Assembly (NCBI RefSeq): GCF_026625785.1
Contig: NZ_CP113063.1
Span: 4,092,001 to 4,156,000 of the forward strand
Direction: 5' to 3'
Length of the DNA: 64,000 bases
Source: Gordonia sp. SL306
Lineage (GTDB): Bacteria; Actinomycetota; Actinomycetes; Mycobacteriales; Mycobacteriaceae
Each line of letters starts with the position of its first letter. The first letter of the stretch is position 1. The position numbers and the translations under genes are program-made. Positions 18,395 to 26,776 of the stretch are shown piece by piece. The notes beneath the pieces were generated by a model. It saw nothing but the letters and a program-made list of their open reading frames with translations, searched no databases and was not told where the DNA came from.

Positions 18395-18985
18395 CTACCC
18401 GCGGGTGTCGATGATCCGATCGGCCAGTCCGTAGGAGACGATCTCCTCGGCCCGCAGCACACGGTCTCGGTCGGTGTCTCGCCGCAGCGTCTCGACCTCC
18501 TGACCGGTGTGTCGGCTCATCGCCTTCTCGATCTCCTCGCGGACCCGCAGGATCTCCTCGGCCGCCAGGATCAGGTCGGGGATGGTGCCACGTCCCTGAC
18601 CCGAGGGTTGATGCAGCAGCACCCGAGCGTGCGGGAGCACCGAGCGTCGTCCTGGGCTTCCCGCCGCGAGGAGCAGCGCGGTCGACGAGAGCGCCTGCCC
18701 GACACAGGTGGTGGCGATCGGGGCATGGCAGTACTGCATGGTGTCGTACAGGGCGAAGGTCGCCATCACGGAGCCGCCCGTCGAATTGATGTACAGGTCG
18801 ATCGGCGCGTCGGGGTTGTCGGAGTCGAGGTGGAGGATCTGAGCGATCAACGCGTTCGCGACGCCGTCGTCGATCTCGGTGCCCAGATAGATGATCCGCT
18901 CGTCGAGCAGATGACTGTAGACATCCATCACCCGCTCGCCGTTCGGCGTCCGGCTGATCACATTGGGGATCGTGTAGGTACTCAC
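18395..18985 (-). CDS. clpP: ClpP-type protease subunit, second gene of an accessory pair
   Basis: A 196-residue ClpP serine protease subunit with a complete catalytic triad: Ser100 in GQALSS, His125 in VLLHQPSGQGRG and Asp170 in RRDTDRD. It overlaps the preceding clpP gene by 4 bases. Neither clpX nor tig is adjacent, so this is probably not the housekeeping clpP1clpP2 locus but an accessory pair like Streptomyces clpP3clpP4, fitting the PopR-like gene alongside. It should form a mixed tetradecamer with its partner and work with a Clp ATPase encoded elsewhere. Confidence 0.93.
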   Translation of the reverse strand: MSTYTIPNVISRTPNGERVMDVYSHLLDERIIYLGTEIDDGVANALIAQILHLDSDNPDAPIDLYINSTGGSVMATFALYDTMQYCHAPIATTCVGQALSSTALLLAAGSPGRRSVLPHARVLLHQPSGQGRGTIPDLILAAEEILRVREEIEKAMSRHTGQEVETLRRDTDRDRVLRAEEIVSYGLADRIIDTRG

Positions 18986-19596
18986 CGAGCCACCCCGAAT
19001 CCTGTCGAAGCCGGTGTCAGGGGCCGGATCTGCGTCAGGTCGTCGACGACGTGGTCGATGAATCCGTAGTCGATCGATTCCTCGGCGGTGAAGACGTGGT
19101 CACGCAGCGAATCCGCGAAGATCTTCTCGACCGGCTGGCCGGTCTGCTGGGCGATGATCGTCAGAACGGTGTCGCGGACATGCCGGAGGTCGTCGGCCTG
19201 GAGCTCGATGTCGGGCGCGTAGCCGCCGATGCCCGCCGACCCCTGATGTAGCAGGACCTTGGCGTGGCGGAGCGCGTACCGCTTGCCGCGCGTTCCGTTG
19301 CAGAGCAGGAATTGACCTGCACTGTAGGCCATTCCGAGGTCCACGGTGCTCACGTCGTTGGGGATCAGACGCATCGTGTCCATGATGGCGAGCATGGCCG
19401 GAACGGATCCGCCCGGTGAGTTGATCCACAGTCCGATGTCGGCCACCGGGTCCTCGGACGCCAGCATGACCAGCTGCGCACACATCTGGCTGCCGATCTC
19501 GTCGTCGAGCGCCGAGTCGAGCATCAGGATACGTTGACTCAGAAGGTTTTCCGCGGTCCGCTTGCGAAGGGGGAGGAAGCGTTGGTCATCACTCAT
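18982..19596 (-). CDS. clpP: ClpP-type protease subunit, first gene of an accessory pair
   Basis: A 204-residue ClpP subunit with Ser92 in LGMAYSAGQ, His117 in VLLHQGSAGIGG and Asp162 in ADSLRDHVFTAEE. The sequence is clearly different from its partner (GMAYSAG against GQALSST), as in actinobacterial heteromeric ClpP. It is the promoter-proximal gene, and a PopR-type palindrome lies about 42-60 bases upstream (19638-19656). Housekeeping clpP genes should lie outside the window; this cannot be checked here. Confidence 0.93.
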   Translation of the reverse strand: MSDDQRFLPLRKRTAENLLSQRILMLDSALDDEIGSQMCAQLVMLASEDPVADIGLWINSPGGSVPAMLAIMDTMRLIPNDVSTVDLGMAYSAGQFLLCNGTRGKRYALRHAKVLLHQGSAGIGGYAPDIELQADDLRHVRDTVLTIIAQQTGQPVEKIFADSLRDHVFTAEESIDYGFIDHVVDDLTQIRPLTPASTGFGVAR

Positions 19597-19637
19597 GACC
19601 TTGATCCTGCGCCGCTCCCGTCGGGTCTCGCATCGGC

Positions 19638-19656
19638 ACGCTGCCTTGCGCAGAAC
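19638..19656. promoter_or_regulatory. PopR-type operator upstream of the accessory clpP pair
   Basis: Read on the minus strand this is GTTCTGCGCAAGGCAGCGT. It has the intact left half site GTTCTGC of the 17960 palindrome and a degenerate right half (GCAG kept), fitting TCTGC-N-N3-GGCAG. Its place just upstream of the clpP operon supports control by the PopR-like protein. Confidence 0.6.
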
Positions 19657-19689
19657 GATGCTGCCGTGAGCAGTGCGCGATTCGGGTGA

Positions 19690-21306
19690 TCAGATCACGT
19701 CGACGGCCGGCCGGGCATTCGGGATGGTGATGAGGGCGCGTCGATGGAGCCGCGCCGAGGGTGCCCCGATCGAGTCGGCCACCCGGTACTCGGCCTCCCA
19801 TCGATCCGGCCGTAGGCGGTTGAGGACGTAACCTCGCTGGGCGTTCCCGAATCGGACGTGTGGTGACGCGGCCTTGATCGCACGGTCGGTCGCGTCGCTG
19901 TCTTCGCCATCACCTCCCGACGAAATCGAGGTTCCGGCCAATTCGACTCCGACAGCGGGTGATTCGCGCCGATAGGTCGATCGGAGCTCGGACACCGCGT
20001 TCCGGTGGATGTCACCGACGATCGATACGAGATTTGTCACCCCACGCCGGCGAGCGCCGTCGAGCACCCGGGCCCGGGAGGCCTCGTAGCCGCTCCACCC
20101 GTCCATGCTGACCTCCCGGACGCCGTTCTCGGCGTGGGCGAGGTCGGCGATGGTCGTCTGATGTGCCAGCACGTTCCACCGATGCCCACTGCGCGAGAAT
20201 CCGTCGAGCAGCCATCGTTCCTGCGCTGCGCCGGTGATCGTCCGGCGGGGATCGGCGGTGGTGCCGTTCTGCGCGGTGTCGTCGTCGCCGTTGGCCTGGT
20301 CCCTGCGGAAGGTCCGCGTGTCGAGGACGTTGAACTCCACGAGGTCGCCGAAACCGAAGCGCCGATAGGCGCGGATGTCGGCCCCATGCGGCTGCTGCGC
20401 GACCCGCACCGGCGTGTTCTCCCACCACGCCCTGAGTCCCCGCGCCCGTCGGAGCAGGAACGCCGGGATCGGCTGATCGTCCTCGGGAATCGTTGCCGCC
20501 CAGTTGTTGTCCACCTCGTGGTCGTCGAAGACCGTGATGAACGGGCTGGTCCGGTGGATCTCGCGCAGGTGTGGGTCGAGTTTGTAGAGCGCGTAGCGAT
20601 CTCGGTAGTCGTCGAGGTCCATCGCCTCGCGGTGGGCGGATTCCGGCATCGCGCCGGTCCGGCGCCGCCCGCCGTTGCCGGGTATCGGTTTCTCGTAGAT
20701 GTAGTCGCCGAGGTGGAAGACCACGTCGGGAGCTTGGGAGGCCATGTCGGCATACGCGACGTAGTGACCGTCGGCCCACGACTGGCAGGAGGCGAACGCG
20801 AACGTCAATGCGCCTGCGGGGCCGGCCGGGGCGGTGCGCGTTCTGCCGATCTCGGAGATGTCTCCGGCCGCGCGGAACCGAAAGAAGTACTCCCGCGCCG
20901 GCTCGAGCCCGCGGACATCGATGTGGATGCTGTGCCCGTTGCCAGCGGTGGCCGGGGCCCGGCCGCGCCGGACGACACGGCGCATCGCCTCGTCGGTGGC
21001 GAGCTCCCATTCGACGGGTATGGGGGACGCACCCATTCCGCCGCCGCGCGCCAGTGGGTTCCGGGCCAGCCTGGTCCACAGCACCACTCCGTCCGGCAGC
21101 GGGTCGCCGGAGGCGACCCCCAGGGTGAACAGGTGATCGCCGAGGCGGGGCGTACCGGACGAGGCCGGCGTGTCACCGAGGAGACCGGGGATGACGGCCA
21201 ACCCGCCGGCGACGCCGGTCCAGGTGAGGAATCTGCGACGTGTCATGCCGACACGCAGTGTCTTGTCGGGGGTGATCGAGACGTCGGGCAGGTCGGTGCT
21301 GGGCAT
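19690..21306 (-). CDS. phoD: PhoD-type alkaline phosphatase / phosphodiesterase, Tat-exported
   Basis: A 538-residue secreted metallophosphatase. A twin-arginine signal (TRRRFLTW, about residues 21-28) precedes a hydrophobic stretch. The PhoD domain follows with ASGDPLPDGVVLWTRL, VFHLGDYIYE, FDDHEVDNNWA and SIVGDIHRNAVSEL, which carry the metal-binding Asp/His residues. PhoD enzymes release phosphate from phosphodiesters such as teichoic acids or phospholipids outside the cell and depend on Ca/Fe. The first in-frame start (21306) leaves about 20 residues before the Tat motif; a later Met directly before the motif is possible. Confidence 0.88.
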   Translation of the reverse strand: MPSTDLPDVSITPDKTLRVGMTRRRFLTWTGVAGGLAVIPGLLGDTPASSGTPRLGDHLFTLGVASGDPLPDGVVLWTRLARNPLARGGGMGASPIPVEWELATDEAMRRVVRRGRAPATAGNGHSIHIDVRGLEPAREYFFRFRAAGDISEIGRTRTAPAGPAGALTFAFASCQSWADGHYVAYADMASQAPDVVFHLGDYIYEKPIPGNGGRRRTGAMPESAHREAMDLDDYRDRYALYKLDPHLREIHRTSPFITVFDDHEVDNNWAATIPEDDQPIPAFLLRRARGLRAWWENTPVRVAQQPHGADIRAYRRFGFGDLVEFNVLDTRTFRRDQANGDDDTAQNGTTADPRRTITGAAQERWLLDGFSRSGHRWNVLAHQTTIADLAHAENGVREVSMDGWSGYEASRARVLDGARRRGVTNLVSIVGDIHRNAVSELRSTYRRESPAVGVELAGTSISSGGDGEDSDATDRAIKAASPHVRFGNAQRGYVLNRLRPDRWEAEYRVADSIGAPSARLHRRALITIPNARPAVDVI

Positions 21307-21433
21307 GGGGTAAGCCGACCAATGCCGACTGACCGGAGGTCGTCCGGCGGCTTGATGTCCGATGATGCTCGGATGAAGACGAGGTCACCGCGTTCGGCGT
21401 GGATTCGCCGCAGCGATGTCGATCAGGCGCGGC

Positions 21434-22105
21434 TCAGGCGGTGAGCACGAGCCAGACGGCGATGTAGTGCATGAGGGCAGCGACCGCGGTGCATGCGTGG
21501 AAGACCTCGTGATGTCCGAACGTGGACGGCCACGGGTTCGGCCAGCGGGCGGCGTACAGGATGCCGCCGACGGTGTAGAACACGCCGCCGACTGCCAGCA
21601 GCACGATGACCATCCAGCCGACGTGACGGACCAGGGCGGGGGCGACGGCGATGATCACCCAGCCGAGGAGGATGTAGAGCGCGACGCCGAGCCAGCGTGG
21701 TGCCGACGGCCAGACGAGTTTGAGAGCCACGCCGGCGATCGCGCCGATCCACACGATGCCGAGCACCCACCATCGAACATCTTCGGGCAGGGCGAGCGCG
21801 CAGAACGGGGTATAGGTTCCCGCGATGAACAGGAAGATCATCGAATGGTCGGCACGCTTCATCCGGACCTGTGCGCGCGGCGTCTTCCAGGGGATCCGGT
21901 GGTAACTTGCGCTCACCGCGAAGACGCCGAAGACCGTCACCGCATAGATTGCACAGGCGACAGCCGCGCCGGGGCCGCGCAGCACGCCCGCGCCGATCAC
22001 CACCGCGAGTCCGGCGCACGCGGCCACCCACGCGGAGTATTGATGGATGACACCGCGTAATCGGGGTTTGATGGCCGTGATCGGGTCATCCGTCAGGGTG
22101 CTCAC
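21434..22105 (-). CDS. Hemolysin III / YqfA-type membrane protein (Rv1085c-like)
   Basis: A 223-residue seven-span membrane protein of the PAQR/hemolysin III family. Conserved features are FAVSASYHRIPW, RADHSMIFLFIAGTYTPF and the C-terminal GHHEVFHACTAVAALMHY, which supply the metal-binding Ser/His/Asp set of the fold. The name is historical; the function in Actinobacteria is unknown. It is divergent from the prenyl transferase gene with 46 bases between starts, exactly as Rv1085c/Rv1086 in M. tuberculosis. Confidence 0.9.
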   Translation of the reverse strand: MSTLTDDPITAIKPRLRGVIHQYSAWVAACAGLAVVIGAGVLRGPGAAVACAIYAVTVFGVFAVSASYHRIPWKTPRAQVRMKRADHSMIFLFIAGTYTPFCALALPEDVRWWVLGIVWIGAIAGVALKLVWPSAPRWLGVALYILLGWVIIAVAPALVRHVGWMVIVLLAVGGVFYTVGGILYAARWPNPWPSTFGHHEVFHACTAVAALMHYIAVWLVLTA

Positions 22106-22111
22106 GCAACC

Positions 22112-22123
22112 TACGGTACCGTA
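22112..22123. promoter_or_regulatory. Perfect 12-base palindrome between hemolysin III and prenyl transferase genes
   Basis: TACGGTACCGTA is perfectly self-complementary and lies in the 46-base divergent region. A TAGGAT hexamer at 22137-22142 lies 9 bases before the prenyl transferase start, so the palindrome overlaps the expected -35 position. It looks like a repressor operator, but the protein that binds it is not identifiable here. Confidence 0.5.
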
Positions 22124-22151
22124 ACTTTTGAGCCGATAGGATCAGGCAGCG

Positions 22152-22934
22152 ATGAAACTTCTTCCCGATCGGCTACGGCGACCGATGCTGAGCGTCTACG
22201 AACGCCGACTCGTTCAGCTCATGGATGTGTCGCGCCTACCTCGTCACGTCGCGATCATCTGTGACGGCAACCGTCGATGGGCCCGCGACGCCGGGTTCGA
22301 GGACGTCAGCCACGGTCACCGCGTAGGTGCGCAGCGAATCGCCGAGATGCTGTCATGGTGTGCCGAGCTGGGGATCTCGACGGTCACGATCTATCTGTTG
22401 TCCACCGAGAATCTGCAGCGCGCCTCCGATGAACTCGATGCCCTCATGGAGATCGTGCCCGACATCGTCGAGGAGATCTCCGGCCCCGAGGGGGATTGGC
22501 GGGTTCGCATCGTCGGTTCGCTGGCGCAGCTCCCGGATGAGGTGGCCGCTCGGCTGCAAACGGCGTCGGACCGGACACACGAGCGCGACGGGATGAATGT
22601 CAACGTCGCGGTCGGATACGGCGGTCGACAGGAGATCGTCGATGCCGTGCAGTCACTGTTGCGCGAGAGTCTCGCCACCGGTGACGGTCCTGAGGAGATG
22701 ATCGGTGCCGTCACCGTGGATGCGATCGACCGCAACCTCTACACGAAGGGGCAGCCGGATCCGGACCTGGTCATCCGCACGTCCGGTGAACAGCGCCTGT
22801 CCGGGTTCCTCCTCTGGCAGAGCGCCTACTCGGAGATCTGGTTCACCGACGCGTACTGGCCGGAGTTCCGCCGGGTCGACTACCTGCGGGCGCTCCGTGA
22901 CTACTCGGCACGGAGTCGGCGCTTCGGCAAGTGA
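22152..22934 (+). CDS. uppS: Short-chain cis-prenyl transferase, (2Z,6E)-farnesyl diphosphate synthase type (Rv1086-like)
   Basis: A 260-residue Z-prenyl diphosphate synthase. The catalytic motif ICDGNRRWAR (Asp38) starts the active site, and FLLWQSAYSEIWFTD and the C-terminal RSRRFGK are conserved. In M. tuberculosis Rv1086 makes omega,E,Z-farnesyl diphosphate, which the long-chain synthase Rv2361c extends to decaprenyl phosphate, the carrier for arabinogalactan and peptidoglycan. The assignment to the short-chain enzyme rests on synteny with hemolysin III and on similarity. A long-chain paralogue should exist elsewhere. Confidence 0.9.
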   Translation: MKLLPDRLRRPMLSVYERRLVQLMDVSRLPRHVAIICDGNRRWARDAGFEDVSHGHRVGAQRIAEMLSWCAELGISTVTIYLLSTENLQRASDELDALMEIVPDIVEEISGPEGDWRVRIVGSLAQLPDEVAARLQTASDRTHERDGMNVNVAVGYGGRQEIVDAVQSLLRESLATGDGPEEMIGAVTVDAIDRNLYTKGQPDPDLVIRTSGEQRLSGFLLWQSAYSEIWFTDAYWPEFRRVDYLRALRDYSARSRRFGK

Positions 22935-22952
22935 CCGGCTCGGCGGTCGTAC

Positions 22953-24455
22953 TCATCGGTGGACTCGTTCCGCGGCGACGAGGTGGTCGGTGATCAGCGT
23001 GACCAGGGCATCGACGTCGGCCGCGAACGTGGAGGCCGCCGGAGTGCCGAAGCCCACGACGATGCCTCCCGTCCGTGAGCCCGCTGGGTCAGCGCCCCCG
23101 ACGGCGGGGACGGGTGCGGCCGGATGACGGAACAGCGACAGCGGAGCCAGGGCGAATCCGCGTCGCCCGGCGGCGTCGGCGATGATCGGTTCCAGCTCGG
23201 CGGGGATCGGGATCACCGCGTGCAGTCCGGCGGCGATCCCCGGTAGCCCGAGACCGGCATCGGCGAGGCGTGCGGTCAGGCGATCGCGGCGTCGCCGATA
23301 GTACTGCCTGCTGCGCCGGATGTGGCGGTCGTAGGCGCCGGAGTCGATCAGGTCGGCGAGGACCAGCTGGTCGACGACGCTGGCATCCGGTTCGCGAATC
23401 CCCTTGGACCACACCACCGTGTCGACCAGATCTGGTGGCAGGACGAGCCATGCGATGCGCACGGCGGGGGAGAGGCTCTTGCTGACCGAGCCGGTGTGGA
23501 TCACCACATCGGGGCCGAGGGACTGGAGGGCACCGATCGGCTCGCGGTCGTATCGGAGTTCGCCGTCGTAGTCGTCCTCGACGATCAGCCTGCGTCCGGC
23601 GCGGGCCCAGTCGATGACCTCGGCTCGTCTGGTGGGCGACAGCGGGACTCCGGTCGGGAACTGATGACTCGGCGTCAGGAGTACCCCGCACGCGTCGGCA
23701 GGAAGTTCGCCGATGACCGCACCCCCGGCGTCGATCGGTACCGGGGTGGTCGCCGTCCCGGCGCGTTCGATCACGGCCCGGTGAAACGGCAGGCCATGGC
23801 TCTCGATGGCGAGGGTTCCGTCGAAGACGTTGCGGGACAGTAATTCCAGGGCATGCATCACCGAGGTGGTGAGGACGATCTGCTCCGGGTCGGCCTGGAC
23901 CCCGCGGACGCGGGACAGGTAGGCCGCCAGGGATCGGCGCAAGGGGGCGCTGCCCTGCGGGTGGCCGGGACCGAAGGCCTCGTCGGGGGCGGCCATGATG
24001 GCCCGTCGGGTGGACGCCACCCAGTCGGTGCGCGGGAACAGGGACGGATTCGGTTGACCGAGCGCGAAATCGTGGACCGGTGACGGGGTCGGCGGCCGCG
24101 CCGGGCCGGCAGGCCGGGATGCCGGTCGCCGTGCGGTGGCGGCGACCCGGGTCCCCGAGCCCTGCCGGGCCACCAGCCATCCCTCGGCGATCAACTCCTG
24201 GTAGACCGCGGAAACCGTCCCGCGTGCGAGTCCGACGTCGGCGGCCAGGGACCGATACGGCGGGAGTCGGGTGCCGGCGGGGAGACGCCCGTCGTCGATG
24301 GCGGCGCGCAGGGCGCCGGTCAGCGAGCGGCGGAGCTTGGCACCTCGCCCGCGCGCGCTCGCCGACGGATCCGGTTGCAGGTCGAGGAAGAGATCGGTGC
24401 CGAGTCGTTGGGCGACCTGTTCCCACGGGTCCGAATTGGCCTGCTTATTCACCAC
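22953..24455 (-). CDS. MocR/PdxR-type regulator (GntR domain + aminotransferase fold)
   Basis: A 500-residue regulator. The N-terminal winged helix (LRAAIDDGRLPAGTRLPPYRSLAADVGLARGTVSAVYQELIAEGWL, about residues 45-95) is GntR-type. The rest is a class I aminotransferase fold with EDDYDGELRYDREP and the PLP lysine in HTGSVSKSLSPAVRIAW. MocR proteins bind PLP and act as regulators, not enzymes. It is divergent from an SDR/AhpD-like operon with an AT-rich 88-base gap that likely holds its operator, so it probably controls that operon and itself. Confidence 0.88.
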   Translation of the reverse strand: MVNKQANSDPWEQVAQRLGTDLFLDLQPDPSASARGRGAKLRRSLTGALRAAIDDGRLPAGTRLPPYRSLAADVGLARGTVSAVYQELIAEGWLVARQGSGTRVAATARRPASRPAGPARPPTPSPVHDFALGQPNPSLFPRTDWVASTRRAIMAAPDEAFGPGHPQGSAPLRRSLAAYLSRVRGVQADPEQIVLTTSVMHALELLSRNVFDGTLAIESHGLPFHRAVIERAGTATTPVPIDAGGAVIGELPADACGVLLTPSHQFPTGVPLSPTRRAEVIDWARAGRRLIVEDDYDGELRYDREPIGALQSLGPDVVIHTGSVSKSLSPAVRIAWLVLPPDLVDTVVWSKGIREPDASVVDQLVLADLIDSGAYDRHIRRSRQYYRRRRDRLTARLADAGLGLPGIAAGLHAVIPIPAELEPIIADAAGRRGFALAPLSLFRHPAAPVPAVGGADPAGSRTGGIVVGFGTPAASTFAADVDALVTLITDHLVAAERVHR

Positions 24456-24543
24456 CGAATTGAACCACTTTTGTGATGCAATGTGCTCCTAATCTGGATA
24501 TCGACAACATCGGAGAGTGCGACGGGATCGAGAGGACGAGGAC

Positions 24544-25299
24544 ATGAGAGTGGTCATACTCGGCGCGAGTGGCGAGATCGGCAGGTCGTTGAGCGACCGG
24601 CTTCGAGACCGGGGCGTCGATGTGCTTGCGGCACAACGGTCCAGTGGCGTCGATGCCTACGCGGGCACCGGCCTCGTGGAGAGTTTCGCCGGAGCCGACG
24701 CGGTGGTGGACTGCACGAATATCGTGACGACCAAGGCGAAGGCGGCGATCGACTTCTACGCAACCGTGGCCGCCAACGTGGCCGCCGCCGCGATCGAGGC
24801 CGGTGTCGACCGCGTCATCTGCCTGTCGATCATCAACGCGGCCGACCCTGCGGTCAACGCGAAGTTCGGCTATTACCAGGGCAAGGCGGCCCAGGAGGCG
24901 GCCTACCGCGGCGCTCTCGGGACGGACCGGCTCACGGTGGTCCGATCGGCCCAGTGGTACGAGCTCGCGCGCCAGATGATGGGTACGTTGCGCCTCGGTC
25001 CGCTCGCGGCCGTGCCGCATATGCGATGCCGTCCGCTGTCGTCGGCGGACGCGGCGGCGGCGGTGGCCGATGTGGTGATGGCGCCGAACGGCTCCGACGT
25101 CGAGGTGGCGGGACCCGAGGTGCTCGATCTCGCCGACATCGGCAAGGCCATCGCCCGGCGGGCGGGGGCACCGAGATGGGTGGTCGGCGTGAAGATCGGT
25201 GGACAGGCGATTCGGGACGGCGGTCTGGTACCCGATGCCCCGACGGTGATCGCACCGACGACTCTCGAAAAATGGCTGGACAAGGAGTACGCGGCATGA
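24544..25299 (+). CDS. NmrA/SDR-type NAD(P)-binding protein
   Basis: A 251-residue atypical short-chain dehydrogenase with the Rossmann motif VVILGASGEIGRSL at the very N-terminus. It lacks an obvious YxxxK catalytic pair apart from GYYQGKAAQEAAYR around residues 108-121 and resembles NmrA-type redox sensors or NAD(P)-epimerases. The ATG at 24544 was chosen because the motif follows immediately and GAGGA precedes it. Its stop overlaps the next gene's start. The pairing with an AhpD-like protein under a MocR regulator is common in Actinobacteria; the substrate is unknown. Confidence 0.8.
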   Translation: MRVVILGASGEIGRSLSDRLRDRGVDVLAAQRSSGVDAYAGTGLVESFAGADAVVDCTNIVTTKAKAAIDFYATVAANVAAAAIEAGVDRVICLSIINAADPAVNAKFGYYQGKAAQEAAYRGALGTDRLTVVRSAQWYELARQMMGTLRLGPLAAVPHMRCRPLSSADAAAAVADVVMAPNGSDVEVAGPEVLDLADIGKAIARRAGAPRWVVGVKIGGQAIRDGGLVPDAPTVIAPTTLEKWLDKEYAA

Positions 25300-25781
25300 C
25301 GACCCTGCAGGACAACGTTCCCGATACCCGACGGATGTGGCTGCCGGGCAACAATCCCGGTGTCTACAAGGCGCTCGTCGCGCTGCAACGTGCCTCGTCG
25401 GAAGGGCTCGAGGCCACCCTCGGCGAACTGATCAAGATCCGCGCGTCCCAGGTGAACGGCTGCGCATACTGCCTGCACATGCATCTCTCCGATGCGCTCG
25501 CGGCGGGTATGGAGCCGATCGCCCTCGGGATGGTGTCGGTGTGGGCCGAGGCGCCGCATCTGTTCTCGGAGCGGGAGCGGGCGGCGTTGGAGCTCACCGA
25601 GGCGGTGACGCGACTGGGGGAGCACGGTGTCCCGGATGACGTCTTCGGCAGGGCCCGCGCGGTTTTCGACGAGTTCGAACTCGGTCAGGTGGTGGCCTCG
25701 ATCGTGATGATCAACGCATGGAACAGGATTGCCGTGACGGGTCGGTACCCCGCCGGACTTGATGAGCGCCGCGCCCGGTGA
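25296..25781 (+). CDS. Carboxymuconolactone decarboxylase / AhpD-like peroxidase family protein
   Basis: A 161-residue helical protein with the AhpD-type redox motif NGCAYCLHMH (Cys56, Cys59, His63). Such proteins act as alkylhydroperoxidases or use the CxxC/His site in related redox reactions. The 4-base overlap with the SDR gene shows a two-gene operon. The next gene, coaA, is convergent and ends 2 bases away, so the operon must terminate within coding sequence. Confidence 0.85.
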   Translation: MTTLQDNVPDTRRMWLPGNNPGVYKALVALQRASSEGLEATLGELIKIRASQVNGCAYCLHMHLSDALAAGMEPIALGMVSVWAEAPHLFSERERAALELTEAVTRLGEHGVPDDVFGRARAVFDEFELGQVVASIVMINAWNRIAVTGRYPAGLDERRAR

Positions 25782-25783
25782 GA

Positions 25784-26725
25784 CTACAACTTGCGCAACC
25801 GGACCCGATTGATCGAATGGTCGGCGTCCTTGCGTAACACGAGGGTCGCCCGCGGCCGGGTTGGCAGGATGTTCTCGATCAGATTGGGTCGGTTGATCGA
25901 CGTCCAGAGGTCGCGGGCGGCCACGGTGGCCTGCTCGTCGGTCAACGACGAGTAGTAGTGGAAATGCGATTCGGGGTCGGCGAACGACGTCGTACGCATC
26001 TGCAGGAACCGCGAGACGTACCACTGCTCGATGTCGGCCGTCTTCGCGTCGACGTAGATCGAGAAGTCGAAGAGGTCTGAGACCATCAGGGTAGGGCCGG
26101 TCTGCAGCACGTTGAGACCTTCGAGGATGAGGATGTCCGGTTGGCGGACATAGTGTTTCACGTCAGGGACGATGTCGTAGGCGATGTGTGAATAGACCGG
26201 CGCGGTGACCTCGCGGGCACCCGACTTGACCTCCGTGACGAACCGGAGCAGGGAGCGACGGTCGTAGGACTCGGGGAATCCCTTGCGGTGCATGATCCCC
26301 CGGCGCTCGAGTTCCGCGGTCGGCAGGAGGAAGCCGTCTGTGGTCACGAGGTCGACCTTGGGATGCGACTCCCAGCGGGCGAGCAGAGCGGCGAGGACGC
26401 GCGCCGTGGTCGACTTCCCGACGGCGACGCTGCCGGCGATCCCGATGACGAACGGCACCTGGCGGTTGGTCTGGCGTTCACCGAGGAACGTCGACGTCGC
26501 CGCGAAGAGTCGCTGCCGTGCGGCGATCTGCAGATGGATCAGACGCGACAGCGGGAGATAGACGTCCGCGACCTCGTCGAGGTCCACCTGCTCGCCGAGC
26601 CCCACGAGTTGCTGGAGCTCGTTGTCGTTGAGGACCAGCGGCATCGATTCGCGCAGTTCACGCCACTGTCGACGGTCGAGCTCCAGATACAGACTGGGAT
26701 CGCGCCCGGTCGTGTCGCGTGCCAT
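25784..26725 (-). CDS. coaA: Pantothenate kinase type I
   Basis: CoaA phosphorylates pantothenate with ATP, the first and regulated step of coenzyme A synthesis. The 313-residue protein has the P-loop [15 protein letters not shown] (about residues 95-109) and the type I motifs [30 protein letters not shown] and DFSIYVDA. Its place before glyA matches Rv1092c. On the minus strand TAAGCT lies about 9 bases before the ATG, suggesting a short or leaderless mRNA. Confidence 0.94.
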   Translation of the reverse strand: MARDTTGRDPSLYLELDRRQWRELRESMPLVLNDNELQQLVGLGEQVDLDEVADVYLPLSRLIHLQIAARQRLFAATSTFLGERQTNRQVPFVIGIAGSVAVGKSTTARVLAALLARWESHPKVDLVTTDGFLLPTAELERRGIMHRKGFPESYDRRSLLRFVTEVKSGAREVTAPVYSHIAYDIVPDVKHYVRQPDILILEGLNVLQTGPTLMVSDLFDFSIYVDAKTADIEQWYVSRFLQMRTTSFADPESHFHYYSSLTDEQATVAARDLWTSINRPNLIENILPTRPRATLVLRKDADHSINRVRLRKL

Positions 26726-26776
26726 GGTCCTACAGCTTAGGGCGCACTGTTTCGGCCCGATCGGTAGCCTCCGTTC

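Noticed and set aside
24456..24543. A precise MocR operator in the divergent gap
   Set aside because: The gap is AT-rich and contains AACCAC/GTGGTT-like pieces, but no convincing pair of direct repeats could be fixed by eye.
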